NCBI RefSeq assembly: GCF_021277265.1
Contig: NZ_JAJSOH010000030.1
Span: 36,798-100,797, forward strand
Direction of reading: 5' to 3'
From: Kineosporia rhizophila
GTDB lineage: Bacteria > Actinomycetota > Actinomycetes > Actinomycetales > Kineosporiaceae
DNA: 64,000 bases
Below are positions 43,647-53,314 of this stretch, in pieces. A model generated the notes under the pieces. It was not told the DNA's origin. It saw only the letters and a list, made by a program, of their open reading frames with translations, and made no database searches. Numbering within the stretch: position 1 is the stretch's first letter; every line of letters begins with the position of its first letter. Made by a program: the position numbers and the translations under genes.

Positions 43647-44549
43647 ATGATCGTGCCGAAAAGCCGCACACTGCCTGCGGTGTCTGCGGTATGGGGAACA
43701 CTGCTGATGGCCAGTGGGGTGAGCCTGGTCTTCCCGGCCTCGGCGCAGGCGCAGGACCTGCCCGCCGTGGTGAAGGTCAACCACCACCTGAACTACCAGG
43801 CCCAGGTCGGTCAGACCAACCACCTGAAGGTCACGCGCGACATCGTCGACGGCCCGAGCGACGACATCTGCGACGCCTACGGCTGTGCCTGGTACCAGTA
43901 CCGGATCGACGACAGCGTGGACATCAAGATCGAGAGCGACCCGGACGACACCTGCCTCTACCCCACGGCCTCGGACCAGACCCTGGTGGTGTGCACGTTC
44001 CTGGGCTTCTGGGGGCAGGACCCGGGCACGGTCGCAGGCTTCCACCTCGACACCGAGAACGACACGGTGACGTACGTCGACCTGAGTGGTGACCACTACG
44101 AGAACGACATGTTCGACCTCGGCGGCGGGAACGACACGTACACCAGCACCGGTGGGAAGACCGACGCAAACCTGATCCAGGGCGGGCAAGGGAACGACAC
44201 CATCACCACCGCCCCGCAGATCGGCGATGTAGCCCGGATCCACGGCGGTCACGGCAACGACACGATCCGCACGTCGGGCGACTGGACCATCGCCTACGGG
44301 AACACCGGCAACGACAAGCTGTACGGCGGCGCCGGACGGCAGGACTTCTACGGTGGCACCGGCAAGGACCTGATCCGCGGCGGCGCCGGCACCGACTACC
44401 TGCAGGGTGGCCCCGGGAACGACACGGTGCACGGAGACACCGGGGCCGACAGGATCTGGGGAAACAGCGGCAACGACAAGCTCTACGGCGGCAAGGGCAC
44501 GGACACGATCTCCGGTGGTCCGGGCAAGGACGTCATCAAGAAGGACTGA
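43647..44549 (+). CDS. Secreted RTX-type calcium-binding repeat protein
   Basis: A 300-residue protein. Residues 1-36 are a Sec signal peptide with a basic start, hydrophobic core and a site after ASAQA. Residues about 37-165 are a unique acidic domain containing four cysteines. From about 160 to the end run RTX nonapeptides of the form GGxGNDT (GGGNDTYTS, GGQGNDTIT, GGHGNDTIR, GGPGNDTVHG, GGKGTDTIS), which wind into a calcium-loaded beta roll. No enzyme domain is seen. Unlike Gram-negative RTX toxins it carries a Sec signal. Role unknown; a surface or matrix protein is possible. A truncated paralogue follows. Confidence 0.88.
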   Translation: MIVPKSRTLPAVSAVWGTLLMASGVSLVFPASAQAQDLPAVVKVNHHLNYQAQVGQTNHLKVTRDIVDGPSDDICDAYGCAWYQYRIDDSVDIKIESDPDDTCLYPTASDQTLVVCTFLGFWGQDPGTVAGFHLDTENDTVTYVDLSGDHYENDMFDLGGGNDTYTSTGGKTDANLIQGGQGNDTITTAPQIGDVARIHGGHGNDTIRTSGDWTIAYGNTGNDKLYGGAGRQDFYGGTGKDLIRGGAGTDYLQGGPGNDTVHGDTGADRIWGNSGNDKLYGGKGTDTISGGPGKDVIKKD

Positions 44550-44790
44550 CAAAACCGGGCTCCGAACACGCACCGGGCATGTCCGCCTACTCGATGGGGA
44601 TCTTCTCGTAGCAGGTGGCAGCGGAAGTCTTCCCCTCGCAGTTCACGGAACCGTTCCTGGACTCAGTCCTCAGAAGGTTGCCCGAGAGATCCTCATGGGA
44701 CATATGTCTCGTTCCTGGCATCCTTGCCCGCGGGCGGTTGCGATTTGCGAGGTTGGAGGCACCGCAGCACCACATGCCTGGAAGCCCTGA

Positions 44791-45732
44791 ATGATCCCCC
44801 GCACGAACCGGCTCACCGCAACCCTCGGCGTCGCCTGCCTGACCACGGCGGGTCTGATCCCGATAGCTCTGGCCGGTTCGGCCCAGGCGGCCACCACCTG
44901 GGCCCTCGCCGAGGTGGAGACCCACGACGGCAAGGACACCCGCTTCGGTTAATACAGCGGCAGCGGGGTCGACAACGATGCCACGGTCACGCTGGCAGAG
45001 TCGGCCGATGGGTCGAAACTCGTCTATACGGTGGACGACGTCCTGGACATCGAGATCGGCTCCGGCTGCGTCCATCCCGACCCCAGCGACCTCACGAAGG
45101 TCACCTGCGAGATCGACAACGCCCCGGTCGGTACCAGTGCGTCCTTGTGGGGCTACCTGGGCTTCAACGACGGCCAGAACACGGTCGTCTTCACCAACAA
45201 GACCGACCACAACATCACCAACGTCGACTTCCAGGGCGAGGGCCGCAACACCTACACCACCGGCGATCCCAACCGGCCCGACGCCAACATCGTGGGTGGC
45301 GGCCACCAGGGCAACACCTTCACGGTCGGCAACAACGCCGTCGTGAGCAGCAGCGTTGGCGACGACGTCATCAACGTCGTGGGTGACGACGCCTGGATCC
45401 GCACCGGCGGCGGCAAGGACACCGTCACCATCAGCGGCCTACGCGCCGAAGTGCTGGCGGGCGACGGGAACGACGAGATCCAAGGCGGGCCGGGCAACGA
45501 CATCCTGCACGGTGAGGCCGGAAACGACGTCATCTACGGCAACGACGGGGACGACAACATCACCGGCGGCACCGGGAACGACGAACTGTACGGCGGCCGG
45601 CACAACGACACCCTGTACGGCAACAGCGGTGACGACGTCATTTTCGGCAACAGCGGCGACGACTACATTTCCGGCGGCCCGGGTGAGGACACGCTGTCCG
45701 GCGGGACGGGGACCAACACCGTCATCAACTGA
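44791..45732 (+). pseudogene. Second secreted RTX-repeat gene, interrupted by an in-frame TAA
   Basis: ATG at 44791 begins a signal peptide (hydrophobic core about residues 8-28, cleavage after GSAQA). Codon 54 is TAA (44950-44952). The same frame continues without shift to TGA at 45732 as a paralogue of the upstream RTX gene: acidic domain with VDDVLDIEIGSGCVHPD, then repeats such as GGPGNDILHG, GNDGDDNITG and GGTGNDELYG. An internal GTG at 45031 could start a product but it would lack the export signal, so the gene is probably inactive as read. A single base change or sequencing error would restore a 313-residue protein. Confidence 0.75.
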
Positions 45733-45740
45733 CTGGCGAT

Positions 45741-45784
45741 CCCCGGGTCTGCTCCTGCCCATCCGGTCAGGAGCAGACCCGGGG
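45741..45784 (+). terminator. Strong terminator-like hairpin after the RTX genes
   Basis: A perfect 17-bp stem (CCCCGGGTCTGCTCCTG at 45741-45757 with its complement at 45768-45784) around a 10-base loop, starting 8 bases after the RTX stop codon. No T-run follows, as is common at high GC. It isolates the RTX genes from the MFS-NRPS operon. Confidence 0.75.
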
Positions 45785-45898
45785 TGAAGCGACCCTCGTG
45801 CGACTGGCCGGAGACCAGGTCGTCGATCCGGCACGAACTGCCTCGCTTTGCGGGTCCACGTAGGCCTGCCGCGGTACCGGCGCATGAACTGTCTGGCA

Positions 45899-45918
45899 TG
45901 TCGGTTGTTTGACCGACA
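45899..45918. promoter_or_regulatory. Candidate operator/promoter element of the MFS-NRPS operon
   Basis: Perfect 7-bp inverted repeat TGTCGGT-TGTTTG-ACCGACA, 137 bases before the MFS start. A TTGACC -35-like hexamer (45909-45914) lies inside it, so a bound repressor would block the promoter; a clear -10 box is not seen. Downstream in the leader, CGCGCTAGC (45966-45974) and GCTAGCGCG (46013-46021) form a further 9-bp inverted repeat. The 322 bases between the RTX stop and the MFS start hold only the terminator and these elements. Confidence 0.45.
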
Positions 45919-46054
45919 ACATCGAACCCCCAAATCGCACAAACTCCTCGGGGGACCTCAAAGAGCGCGCTAGCGGGGAAAAGGGGCCTGTTCCGGTATT
46001 CCGCCGGCAGGGGCTAGCGCGGCACTGTACGAGGTCCGCGAGGGGAGACGCGGC

Positions 46055-47275
46055 ATGCTGCAGGCGTTCTGGCCTGGTTCTCGAGCCGAGCGTGCACTGA
46101 TCATCGCGACGTTGGCGAGTTCGTTCGGCTTCGCGGCCTTCGCCACGGCCAGCGGCCTGTTCTTCGTGCGATTCATCGATCTGACGCCGAACCTGGTGGG
46201 CATCGGGCTCGCGGTCGCCGGTGTCGTGGGGCTGGGCAGCCCGCTGCTGTTCGGCCGGTTGTCCGACGTGCTGGACGTCCGGACGTTGGCGTTGTGGTTG
46301 TTCGTGTTCGAGGCGGCGCTGGTCGCCTGCTACGCGTTCACGAGTACCTCATGGATGTTCATCGTCGTGGTCACGGCCGTGACGTTCGTCGATCGTGGCA
46401 CCTGGGTGGCACGCAGCGTCCTCACCGTTCGGGTCGTCGCTGCCGAACAGCGGGTCAGGTTCCGGGCTCAGCAGCAGGTGGTCTTCAACGCCGGCGCTGC
46501 CGGCGGCTCGTTGACGGCGGCGGTCCCTCTTCAGCTGGACACCCGGGCCGGGTACCTCGGCCTACTGGCTCTTTACGTGCTCTGCTACGCGGTGGCGGCA
46601 CTGTGCCTCGCGGCGATTCCCCCGGCGGGCGGTCCGCAGCAGGCGCGCCCACAGGGCTGGCAGGCACTGCGAGATCCGGCCTACATCGCATCCGCGCTGC
46701 TTTCCGGGCTTCTCTTGCTGCACCACAGCCTGCTGATCATCGCCGTCCCCCTCTGGGTCGCGCGCTCCACTGACGCACCGACGTTCACCGTCGGTCTGCT
46801 GATCGCCCTGAACACGGTGATAGCGGTGCTGCTACAGGTCCGTCTGAGCGCGGGTTCGGAGACAACGCTCGGTGCTGCGAAAGCTGGGCGTAGCGGTGCG
46901 TTCGTCCTCGTCCCGGCCTGCATCCTGCTGGGGCTGGCCGGTTTCGGCAACACCCTCTGGGCGGTGACGACACTCGCCGCGGGAGTCGTTCTGCTCACGC
47001 TCGGCGAGCTCTGGACGGTTTCGTCGCGCTGGGGGCTGGGCTACGCGCTGGCCCCCGACGCGCTGATGGGTGAGTACCAGGGCATCTACAACCTCGGCAC
47101 CTCGGTCGAGGGTGTCCTGGGGCCCCTTATCGCAACGTACATTGTTGTGGGTTGGGGATTTTCCGGTTGGCTGGTGGTAGCCGGCATCTTCTTGGCACTC
47201 GGCCTCCTGGTCGGCCCGACCACCCGCTGGGGCGAACGCACCCGCACGGAGCCCGACGTGGCCCGGTTGGCGTAG
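46055..47275 (+). CDS. MFS transporter, probable exporter of the adjacent NRPS product
   Basis: A 406-residue major facilitator protein with twelve predicted membrane helices. ATG at 46055 has GAGGGGAG about 10 bases upstream. The first cytoplasmic loop carries LFGRLSDVLDVRTL, matching the MFS loop 2-3 motif GxLxDxxxxR. No substrate signature is visible. It is the first gene of an operon: the NRPS gene follows after 42 bases, and the second NRPS overlaps that. Export and self-protection for the peptide product is the likely role. Confidence 0.88.
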   Translation: MLQAFWPGSRAERALIIATLASSFGFAAFATASGLFFVRFIDLTPNLVGIGLAVAGVVGLGSPLLFGRLSDVLDVRTLALWLFVFEAALVACYAFTSTSWMFIVVVTAVTFVDRGTWVARSVLTVRVVAAEQRVRFRAQQQVVFNAGAAGGSLTAAVPLQLDTRAGYLGLLALYVLCYAVAALCLAAIPPAGGPQQARPQGWQALRDPAYIASALLSGLLLLHHSLLIIAVPLWVARSTDAPTFTVGLLIALNTVIAVLLQVRLSAGSETTLGAAKAGRSGAFVLVPACILLGLAGFGNTLWAVTTLAAGVVLLTLGELWTVSSRWGLGYALAPDALMGEYQGIYNLGTSVEGVLGPLIATYIVVGWGFSGWLVVAGIFLALGLLVGPTTRWGERTRTEPDVARLA

Positions 47276-47317
47276 ATCGGACCAGGTCACGGCCCCCACA
47301 ACAGACGGGAAACGCGC

Positions 47318-50300
47318 ATGGTTTCAGCTGCCAGGAGTGCCCTGACACGAGTGGCACACCACGTCGAGACGTCACCGGACACCATTGCCGTGGTCACCGC
47401 GTCGGAGAAGATCACCTACCGTGAGCTCTGGCAGCGGGCAGCCGGGTTCGCCGCCGCGGTGCCCCGGACGTCCGAGCCCGACCCCGTCGTCGGAATCGTC
47501 ATGCGGCGCAGCATCGATCTTGTCGCGGCCGAGTTGGGAGCCTGGCTGGCCGGTGCCGCCTTCCTGCCCCTGGATCCACGGCTGCCGGACGCGAGAATAC
47601 TGACCGCGCTTCGTGGCGCCGGCGCATTGGGCGTCATCACTACAGACGATCTTGCCGGGCGGCTCAGCGGCGTTCTCCTACTGGTCGGCAGCGGCGGCGA
47701 CGAACTCCGGCCCGTGTCGGAGCCGGAGCAGTCCCGCCTGGCGTACGCGATCTCGACGTCCGGCTCCACCGGCACCCCGAAGAACGTGGCGATCGAGCAC
47801 GGCAACCTGACGAACCTGATCGCCTGGTTCGTTCCTGCCTGCCAGGTCGGGCCGGATGAACGGGTGCTCAACGCGACGGCTCCGGGCTTCGACCTGTCGG
47901 TCCTGGACTTCTGGGGAACGCTCGCGGCTGGTGCGACGCTCGTCCTGGCCCCCGAACCGGCCGTCCGTGACGTCGAACAGCTGCTGGATTTCCTTGACGC
48001 CGAGCAGGTTACGCAGTGCCACCTACCGACGCCGATCGGCGAGGCGCTGCTGGGGTCGAGCCGCCGCCCGGCGACCCTGCGCTCCCTTCGCCTCGGCGGT
48101 GACCTGATGCGGATCTGGCCGGCCCCCGACTACCCCGCTGCCGTGTTCAACGCGTACGGGCCGTCCGAGACCACCGTGCTGGTGACGCTCACCGGCGACC
48201 TACGCGCCTATCAGCAGCGTGACCTGCCGCCCATCGGACGTCCTGTCGCCGGCGCGGAGATCCGGTTGCTCGACGAGGCCGGCCACGTCGTCACCGACCC
48301 CGGCCAGGTCGGGGAGGTATGGATCCGCGGACCGGTCGTCGGGCGTGGCTACCTGATCAGCGAGAGTCACCCCGCACAGACAGCTTTCGTTCCCGACGAT
48401 ACGACCGAGGGCGGCCGCTGGTACCGCAGCGGCGACCTGTGCACCTGGGGCCTGGATGGAGAGCTGTACTTTCGCGGCCGCCGGGATCGTCAGGTGAAGG
48501 TACTCGGCAACCGGATGGAACTCGGCGAGATCGAGCATGCGCTGCTGCGCTGCGAAGGGGTGCGGCAGGCCGCGGTGGTGCTCAGTGGCGCTGAGCCGCA
48601 GCTGTTCGGGTACGTGACCGGGGAGTGCGACCCGGCCCGGGTCCGGCATCAGCTGGTGGCGGAACTGCCCGCCGCGATGATCCCTGCCCAGTTGCGGGTG
48701 CTGTCCGAGATTCCCCTGACCGGGAACGGGAAGATCGACCGCGACGCTCTTCAGGCGCTGACGTCGAGCGCCCCGCAGCAGCCCCCGGTCAACGCCCAGG
48801 CCCCGAGCTCCGTCGAGCAGGCGGTGATACAGGTCTGGCAGTCCGTGCTGCAGACGCCCGTGGATCGCGACGCCAACTTCTTCGCGCAGGGGGGCGACTC
48901 GCTCACCGGCATCCGCGTGGTCACCCGTCTTCGCGAGCAGCACGGCTACTCCGCCTCGCTACGTCTGGTGCTCAGCCACCCGGTCCTGCAGGACTTCGCG
49001 GCCCAGCTGAACCCTGCGCCCGCTCCCCCTACCGCCGGCCCAGTCACCGGCCCAGCCATCAGCCCGGCCGAGACCAATGAGCCCATCGTTCCGCTGTCCG
49101 ACGCGCAGCGGGCCCTTTCACAACTGCTCGGCGGCCCCGGCGACCGGACTTCGATCTGCGAGATACCGCACCTGATCCACCTACGCGGCGAGGTTGATCT
49201 GGATGCCCTGCAGTACGCCGCCAACACCGTCGCCGCACGGCACGAGGCCCTTCGTAGCACCGTCGATGACCAGGTCCAGGTCGTCCACGCCGCGCGACGG
49301 GTCGACGTGCCGGTCCGCGAGCAGCCGGGGGCGCCCTTGGCCGAGGTGGCCGAGCGTGCACGGCAGGAGGTGACCCGCCGCTTCAATCTGCGTCAGGAAC
49401 GACCGTTCCGGATGGCGCTGTACCGGATGGGCGAGGCCGAGAGCCTGCTGGCGATGGCGACGCATCACATGTTCTTCGACGGCTACTCCAGTTCCGTGCT
49501 CTACCGGGAGCTGGCGGCCGCCTACTCCGCCCGGGCCCGGGGGCAGACGCTGCAGTTGCCCCCGGCCACCCCGTACCGGGCCTACGTGGCCGCCAGGGCC
49601 GCCGCGAAATCGCCGGAGTCGGTTCAGGAGCACCTCGACTTCTGGGCCGGGTATCTCGACGGGTTCGACCTGAGCGACCAGCCCTGCGACTTCCCACGAC
49701 CGGCCACCCCGAGCTTCGCCGCCGGCGAGGTGTCGTTCGGACTTCCGGCAGTGACACTGGCCCGCCTTGATGCGTTCTGCGCACACCACCAGCTCACCCG
49801 GTTCCCGGTGCTCCTGGCGGCGGTGGGTACGGCGATGGCTGAGATCTCCGGGCGCAGCGACCTGCTGGTGGGAGTCTCGATCTCCCAGCGCCGCACGCTG
49901 GCGGACGAGTCGATCATCGGCGAGCTGACCGGCACCTACCCGGTACGGCTGGATCTGAGCAGGGCCACAGGTTTCACGCAGGTCTGCCGGGCCACCGCAG
50001 ACAGCTTCGGACAGGTCGAACAGCATTCCGGCATCCACTACCGGGCGCTGCATCCGCCGGTGCCCGCCGACCGGGCCTTCCAACTGGACTTCTCCATGAA
50101 CAAGGTTCCCGCCGAGCAGCCGGACTTTGCCGGCCTGGTGGCATCGACGCTGTCCACGCGGGGCAAGGAGAACGGCACCCACCGGGACGTCCGGTTCGAC
50201 GTCTTCGAGGGCGCATCCAGCCTCGAGTGCATCCTCACTTACCGCACCGAGCTGTACCGCCCCGCGTCGATCCGGCGCGCGGCCGACGTGATCGTCGAGA

Positions 50301-50323
50301 GGCTCGAAGGCCTTGATGTCTGA
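47318..50323 (+). CDS. Nonribosomal peptide synthetase, A-PCP-C
   Basis: A 1001-residue NRPS. Adenylation domain (about 10-480) has A3 STSGSTGTPK, A4 FDLSVLDFWG with the amino-acid-binding Asp, A5 NAYGPSETTV, A7 YRSGDL, A8 GRRDRQVKVLGNRMELGEIE and A10 NGKID. Carrier domain: GGDSLTGIR with the phosphopantetheine serine near 528. Condensation domain (about 570-1000): active motif HHMFFDG near 716-722. The pocket code begins D-L-x-x-L and does not match a code I know, so the amino acid is not predicted. There is no N-terminal condensation domain, so it can start a chain. No MbtH gene is adjacent. Confidence 0.93.
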   Translation: MVSAARSALTRVAHHVETSPDTIAVVTASEKITYRELWQRAAGFAAAVPRTSEPDPVVGIVMRRSIDLVAAELGAWLAGAAFLPLDPRLPDARILTALRGAGALGVITTDDLAGRLSGVLLLVGSGGDELRPVSEPEQSRLAYAISTSGSTGTPKNVAIEHGNLTNLIAWFVPACQVGPDERVLNATAPGFDLSVLDFWGTLAAGATLVLAPEPAVRDVEQLLDFLDAEQVTQCHLPTPIGEALLGSSRRPATLRSLRLGGDLMRIWPAPDYPAAVFNAYGPSETTVLVTLTGDLRAYQQRDLPPIGRPVAGAEIRLLDEAGHVVTDPGQVGEVWIRGPVVGRGYLISESHPAQTAFVPDDTTEGGRWYRSGDLCTWGLDGELYFRGRRDRQVKVLGNRMELGEIEHALLRCEGVRQAAVVLSGAEPQLFGYVTGECDPARVRHQLVAELPAAMIPAQLRVLSEIPLTGNGKIDRDALQALTSSAPQQPPVNAQAPSSVEQAVIQVWQSVLQTPVDRDANFFAQGGDSLTGIRVVTRLREQHGYSASLRLVLSHPVLQDFAAQLNPAPAPPTAGPVTGPAISPAETNEPIVPLSDAQRALSQLLGGPGDRTSICEIPHLIHLRGEVDLDALQYAANTVAARHEALRSTVDDQVQVVHAARRVDVPVREQPGAPLAEVAERARQEVTRRFNLRQERPFRMALYRMGEAESLLAMATHHMFFDGYSSSVLYRELAAAYSARARGQTLQLPPATPYRAYVAARAAAKSPESVQEHLDFWAGYLDGFDLSDQPCDFPRPATPSFAAGEVSFGLPAVTLARLDAFCAHHQLTRFPVLLAAVGTAMAEISGRSDLLVGVSISQRRTLADESIIGELTGTYPVRLDLSRATGFTQVCRATADSFGQVEQHSGIHYRALHPPVPADRAFQLDFSMNKVPAEQPDFAGLVASTLSTRGKENGTHRDVRFDVFEGASSLECILTYRTELYRPASIRRAADVIVERLEGLDV

Positions 50324-53279
50324 GCTGCTGCGGAGGGTGCTCGCCACGGCGGCAACGGCGCCGTCGCGCCCCGCTGTCGTGGAGGCGGGGCGGATCACCA
50401 GCTACGCGCAGCTGGCCGCCGAGAGCGAACGCCTCGCCCAGCAGTTGCGCGAGCTCGGGGTGGAGGCGGGCCACCGGGTGGCGGCGGTTCTTCCTCCGGG
50501 TGCCGACCTGTTGACCGTCGCGCTGGCTGCGTTCGCGCTCCGTGCGGCGTACGTACCGATCGATCCGGTGTTGCCGGGGCCCAGGATCGAGCAGATCCTC
50601 GCGGTGAGCTCGCCTCAGGTCATCGTCGACAGGGACGGGCCGCTCGCTTCCGGGCGGCCGGGCACGGCCCCCACGCCGTTCGACGTCGCCTATGTCGTCA
50701 GTACGTCGGGCTCCACGGGGCCGCCGAAGGCCGTGCAGATCGAGCACCGGAACCTGTTGAACTCTCTCACCGCCCTCGATCGGTGCGCGCCGGTCGAGGG
50801 GCCCTACACCGGCTCCTGGTGGGCCAGTCCCACCTTCGACGTGTCGCTGTGGGAATGCTGGTCACCACTGCTGAGCGGCGGCACCGTGGCGGTCGTCCCG
50901 GCCGGCGCACGACTGGACGCCGAGCGGTTCGGCGCGTTCCTGGACGCCGCGGACGTCCACAGCGTCTACGCGCCGCCAGGGCTGCTGCAGGGGCTACGCG
51001 AGTACCTGGCAGCCGATCCGACACGATGCTCGCAGCTGTCCCGGCTGCTCGTGGGCGTCGAACCGATCCCGCTCGGGCTGCTCCAGGACCTGCAGGCCGA
51101 ACGCACCGGCCTGCGGGTCGTGAACGCGTACGGCCCGGCGGAGGCGACGATCTACTGCACCCTGTACCCGGTGCCCCCAGCCGGGGGCGAGCGCGCCGCC
51201 CGCACCCCCATCGGCACCGCTGTCCCCGGCAACACCCTCTACGTCCAGGACGAGCAGGGCCGGCTGCACACGTCCGGAGCCGGTGAACTCGTGGTGGCGG
51301 GGGCGAACGTCGGACGGGGCTACCTCGACGGCGACCCCGCCGGCCGGTTCCTGGCCGACGTCGAGGGCGAGCGGGCCTACCGGACCGGTGATCTGGTCCG
51401 GTTCCTGCCCGACGGCAACCTGCTGTTCGAGGGCCGCCGCGACGGGCAGCTGAAGATTCGCGGTTCCCGCATCGAGGCCGGGGAGGTCGAGGCGGCGATC
51501 CGGGCGAGCGCACCGGTGCGCGAGGTCGTCGCCGACCTACGGGAGAACTCGGTCCTGGCCGCCTACATCGTGCCGGAGCCAGGCGGATCGATCGACGCGC
51601 AGGAACTACGGCGGGCACTCCTGGGAACGCTGCCGCCGGCGGCGGTCCCCACCATCGTCCTTACGCTTGAAGATCTTCCGCAGACCGCGAACGGCAAGAT
51701 CGACCGTGCGGCGCTGGCCCGGCTCCCAGCCCCGACCTCCGCGTCGGCGAGTATCAGGACGGACGAGTCATGGAGCCTGGTGCGAGAGGCGGTGAGGGAA
51801 GCAACCGGATCCCCGCCGTCCCCGGACTGGAGCTTTCTGGAGTCCGGTGGCACATCTCTCTCGGCGGTGCGCATGGCCGTTGCCTTGCGTACCTACGGCG
51901 CCCAGGAGCTGACGCCGTTCGAGATCCTGGCCGCCACCACGCTGGGTGAGCTCGCGGACTCGCTGAAACCTTCTGCGCCCACCGGGATCGACCATCGGCA
52001 CGAGGGACGGTTGAGTGGCCCTCTCACGCCGGCGCAACTGGGGATCTGGATGCACGACCAGCTCGACCCGGACTCTGCCCGCTACGTGGAGTCGTACTGC
52101 GTGGAAATATCCTGGGCCGTCGTCACCGAGGGCCCGCACGAGCCCGGCGTGGACGAGGAGCGCCTGCGTGCGACCGTGGCCGCAGCAGCGGCAGCACATC
52201 CGGCCTTCACTGCGGTGATTCGCGACGACGGTGAGTCCGTCACCATGCAACTGCTCGCCCACCAGCCTTTCTTGGAGGTCATCCGTCCGGGCGACCGGGC
52301 CGCCGCGCTCCGGCTCGCCGCCGAGCTCGCCCGGACTCCGATCGACCTGGCTGACGGGCCGTTGATGCGGGCCCAGTGGGCGCCGTTCGCGCCGGGCCGC
52401 GGTCTGCTCACGTTCGTCTGGCACCACGCCGTCGTCGACGGCTGGTCGCTGCGGCTCTTCCTCGCCGATCTGGGCCGCGTCTACGCCGAGCCCGGCCGTC
52501 CCCTGGCCAGGGCCGAAGGAACGATCTGCGACGCCAACGTACGGGCCATCGAGCACGCAGCCTCCCCCGGACTACGCAGCGAGACCGAGGTGACGGTGAG
52601 CCGGCTGCTGGCGGACTTCCCGGCAGGCACGTCACTGACCTGGTCGCGTGAGGGCGGACCAGGCTCCGCCGGCCACAGCCGAACTGTTCTGTCCGAGCAC
52701 CTTTCGAGCGCTGTGCGAGCCGCCGCGATCGCGCACGGAACCTCCCCGTTCGTCGAGCTTCTCGCGGCGTACGAGTACGCGCTTGCCAGCGCACTGGATC
52801 TGCCGCGGTTCGTCGTCGGCTGCGCCGACGGGCGTGCCCGCGCGGCGAGGGAGTGGAACGTGGCCGGCTACATGGTGGACACGCGGCTGGTGGTCGGAGC
52901 GAGTGTGCGAGGCCGGGCGGTGGGCGAGTTCCTGCGCGAGGCGTCGGCCCGCGCCGCCGAGGTTCTCTCCAGGCCGGTGCTGGCGCCGCTCGCTGCGGTG
53001 ATCCCTGCGCTTCGCCGTGAACGTCCGGTGCCTGCCGCCTTCCCGAGCTTCTACTTCAGCGCTGACGAGGAAAACGTTCTGACGCTGCCGGGCGCCGAAT
53101 GCAGGATTGTCGATCTGCCCGCCGCAACACCGAAGTTCGCGGTGACGCTCGAGGTGAAGCCGATCGGCAGTCGGTTCGTGCTGCGGCTGGAGTGGGATCG
53201 TGGGCTGGTGAACGATGCCGAGGCGGACGCTCTCGGGCAGGCACTCGAACGGGCTGTCGCCGCTCTGGACGCGCCATGA
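50316..53279 (+). CDS. Nonribosomal peptide synthetase, A-PCP-C with terminal condensation domain
   Basis: A 987-residue NRPS; ATG at 50316 overlaps the first NRPS by 8 bases with GAAGG 5 bases upstream. A domain: STSGSTGPPK, FDVSLWECWS (pocket begins D-V-W), NAYGPAEATI, YRTGDL, NGKID. Carrier: ESGGTSLSAVR with serine near 514. Condensation domain: HHAVVDG near residue 703, intact. There is no thioesterase or reductase, so release must come from the terminal condensation domain (cyclisation or transfer to an amine) or from a separate enzyme. The condensation domain of the first protein would join the two amino acids. The product is expected to be a dipeptide or a conjugate of one. Confidence 0.93.
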   Translation: MSELLRRVLATAATAPSRPAVVEAGRITSYAQLAAESERLAQQLRELGVEAGHRVAAVLPPGADLLTVALAAFALRAAYVPIDPVLPGPRIEQILAVSSPQVIVDRDGPLASGRPGTAPTPFDVAYVVSTSGSTGPPKAVQIEHRNLLNSLTALDRCAPVEGPYTGSWWASPTFDVSLWECWSPLLSGGTVAVVPAGARLDAERFGAFLDAADVHSVYAPPGLLQGLREYLAADPTRCSQLSRLLVGVEPIPLGLLQDLQAERTGLRVVNAYGPAEATIYCTLYPVPPAGGERAARTPIGTAVPGNTLYVQDEQGRLHTSGAGELVVAGANVGRGYLDGDPAGRFLADVEGERAYRTGDLVRFLPDGNLLFEGRRDGQLKIRGSRIEAGEVEAAIRASAPVREVVADLRENSVLAAYIVPEPGGSIDAQELRRALLGTLPPAAVPTIVLTLEDLPQTANGKIDRAALARLPAPTSASASIRTDESWSLVREAVREATGSPPSPDWSFLESGGTSLSAVRMAVALRTYGAQELTPFEILAATTLGELADSLKPSAPTGIDHRHEGRLSGPLTPAQLGIWMHDQLDPDSARYVESYCVEISWAVVTEGPHEPGVDEERLRATVAAAAAAHPAFTAVIRDDGESVTMQLLAHQPFLEVIRPGDRAAALRLAAELARTPIDLADGPLMRAQWAPFAPGRGLLTFVWHHAVVDGWSLRLFLADLGRVYAEPGRPLARAEGTICDANVRAIEHAASPGLRSETEVTVSRLLADFPAGTSLTWSREGGPGSAGHSRTVLSEHLSSAVRAAAIAHGTSPFVELLAAYEYALASALDLPRFVVGCADGRARAAREWNVAGYMVDTRLVVGASVRGRAVGEFLREASARAAEVLSRPVLAPLAAVIPALRRERPVPAAFPSFYFSADEENVLTLPGAECRIVDLPAATPKFAVTLEVKPIGSRFVLRLEWDRGLVNDAEADALGQALERAVAALDAP

Positions 53280-53314
53280 ACGTGGTGCGCGAGCCGATAG
53301 TCGTTGCTACGGCT

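Noticed and set aside
44587..44703. Possible 38-residue minus-strand peptide between the RTX genes
   Set aside because: No ribosome binding site or recognisable family; the 241-base gap between the RTX genes otherwise shows nothing firm.
45031..45732. Independent RTX gene starting at the GTG at 45031
   Set aside because: It would lack the signal peptide that is encoded in the same frame upstream of the TAA; an interrupted gene explains the data better.
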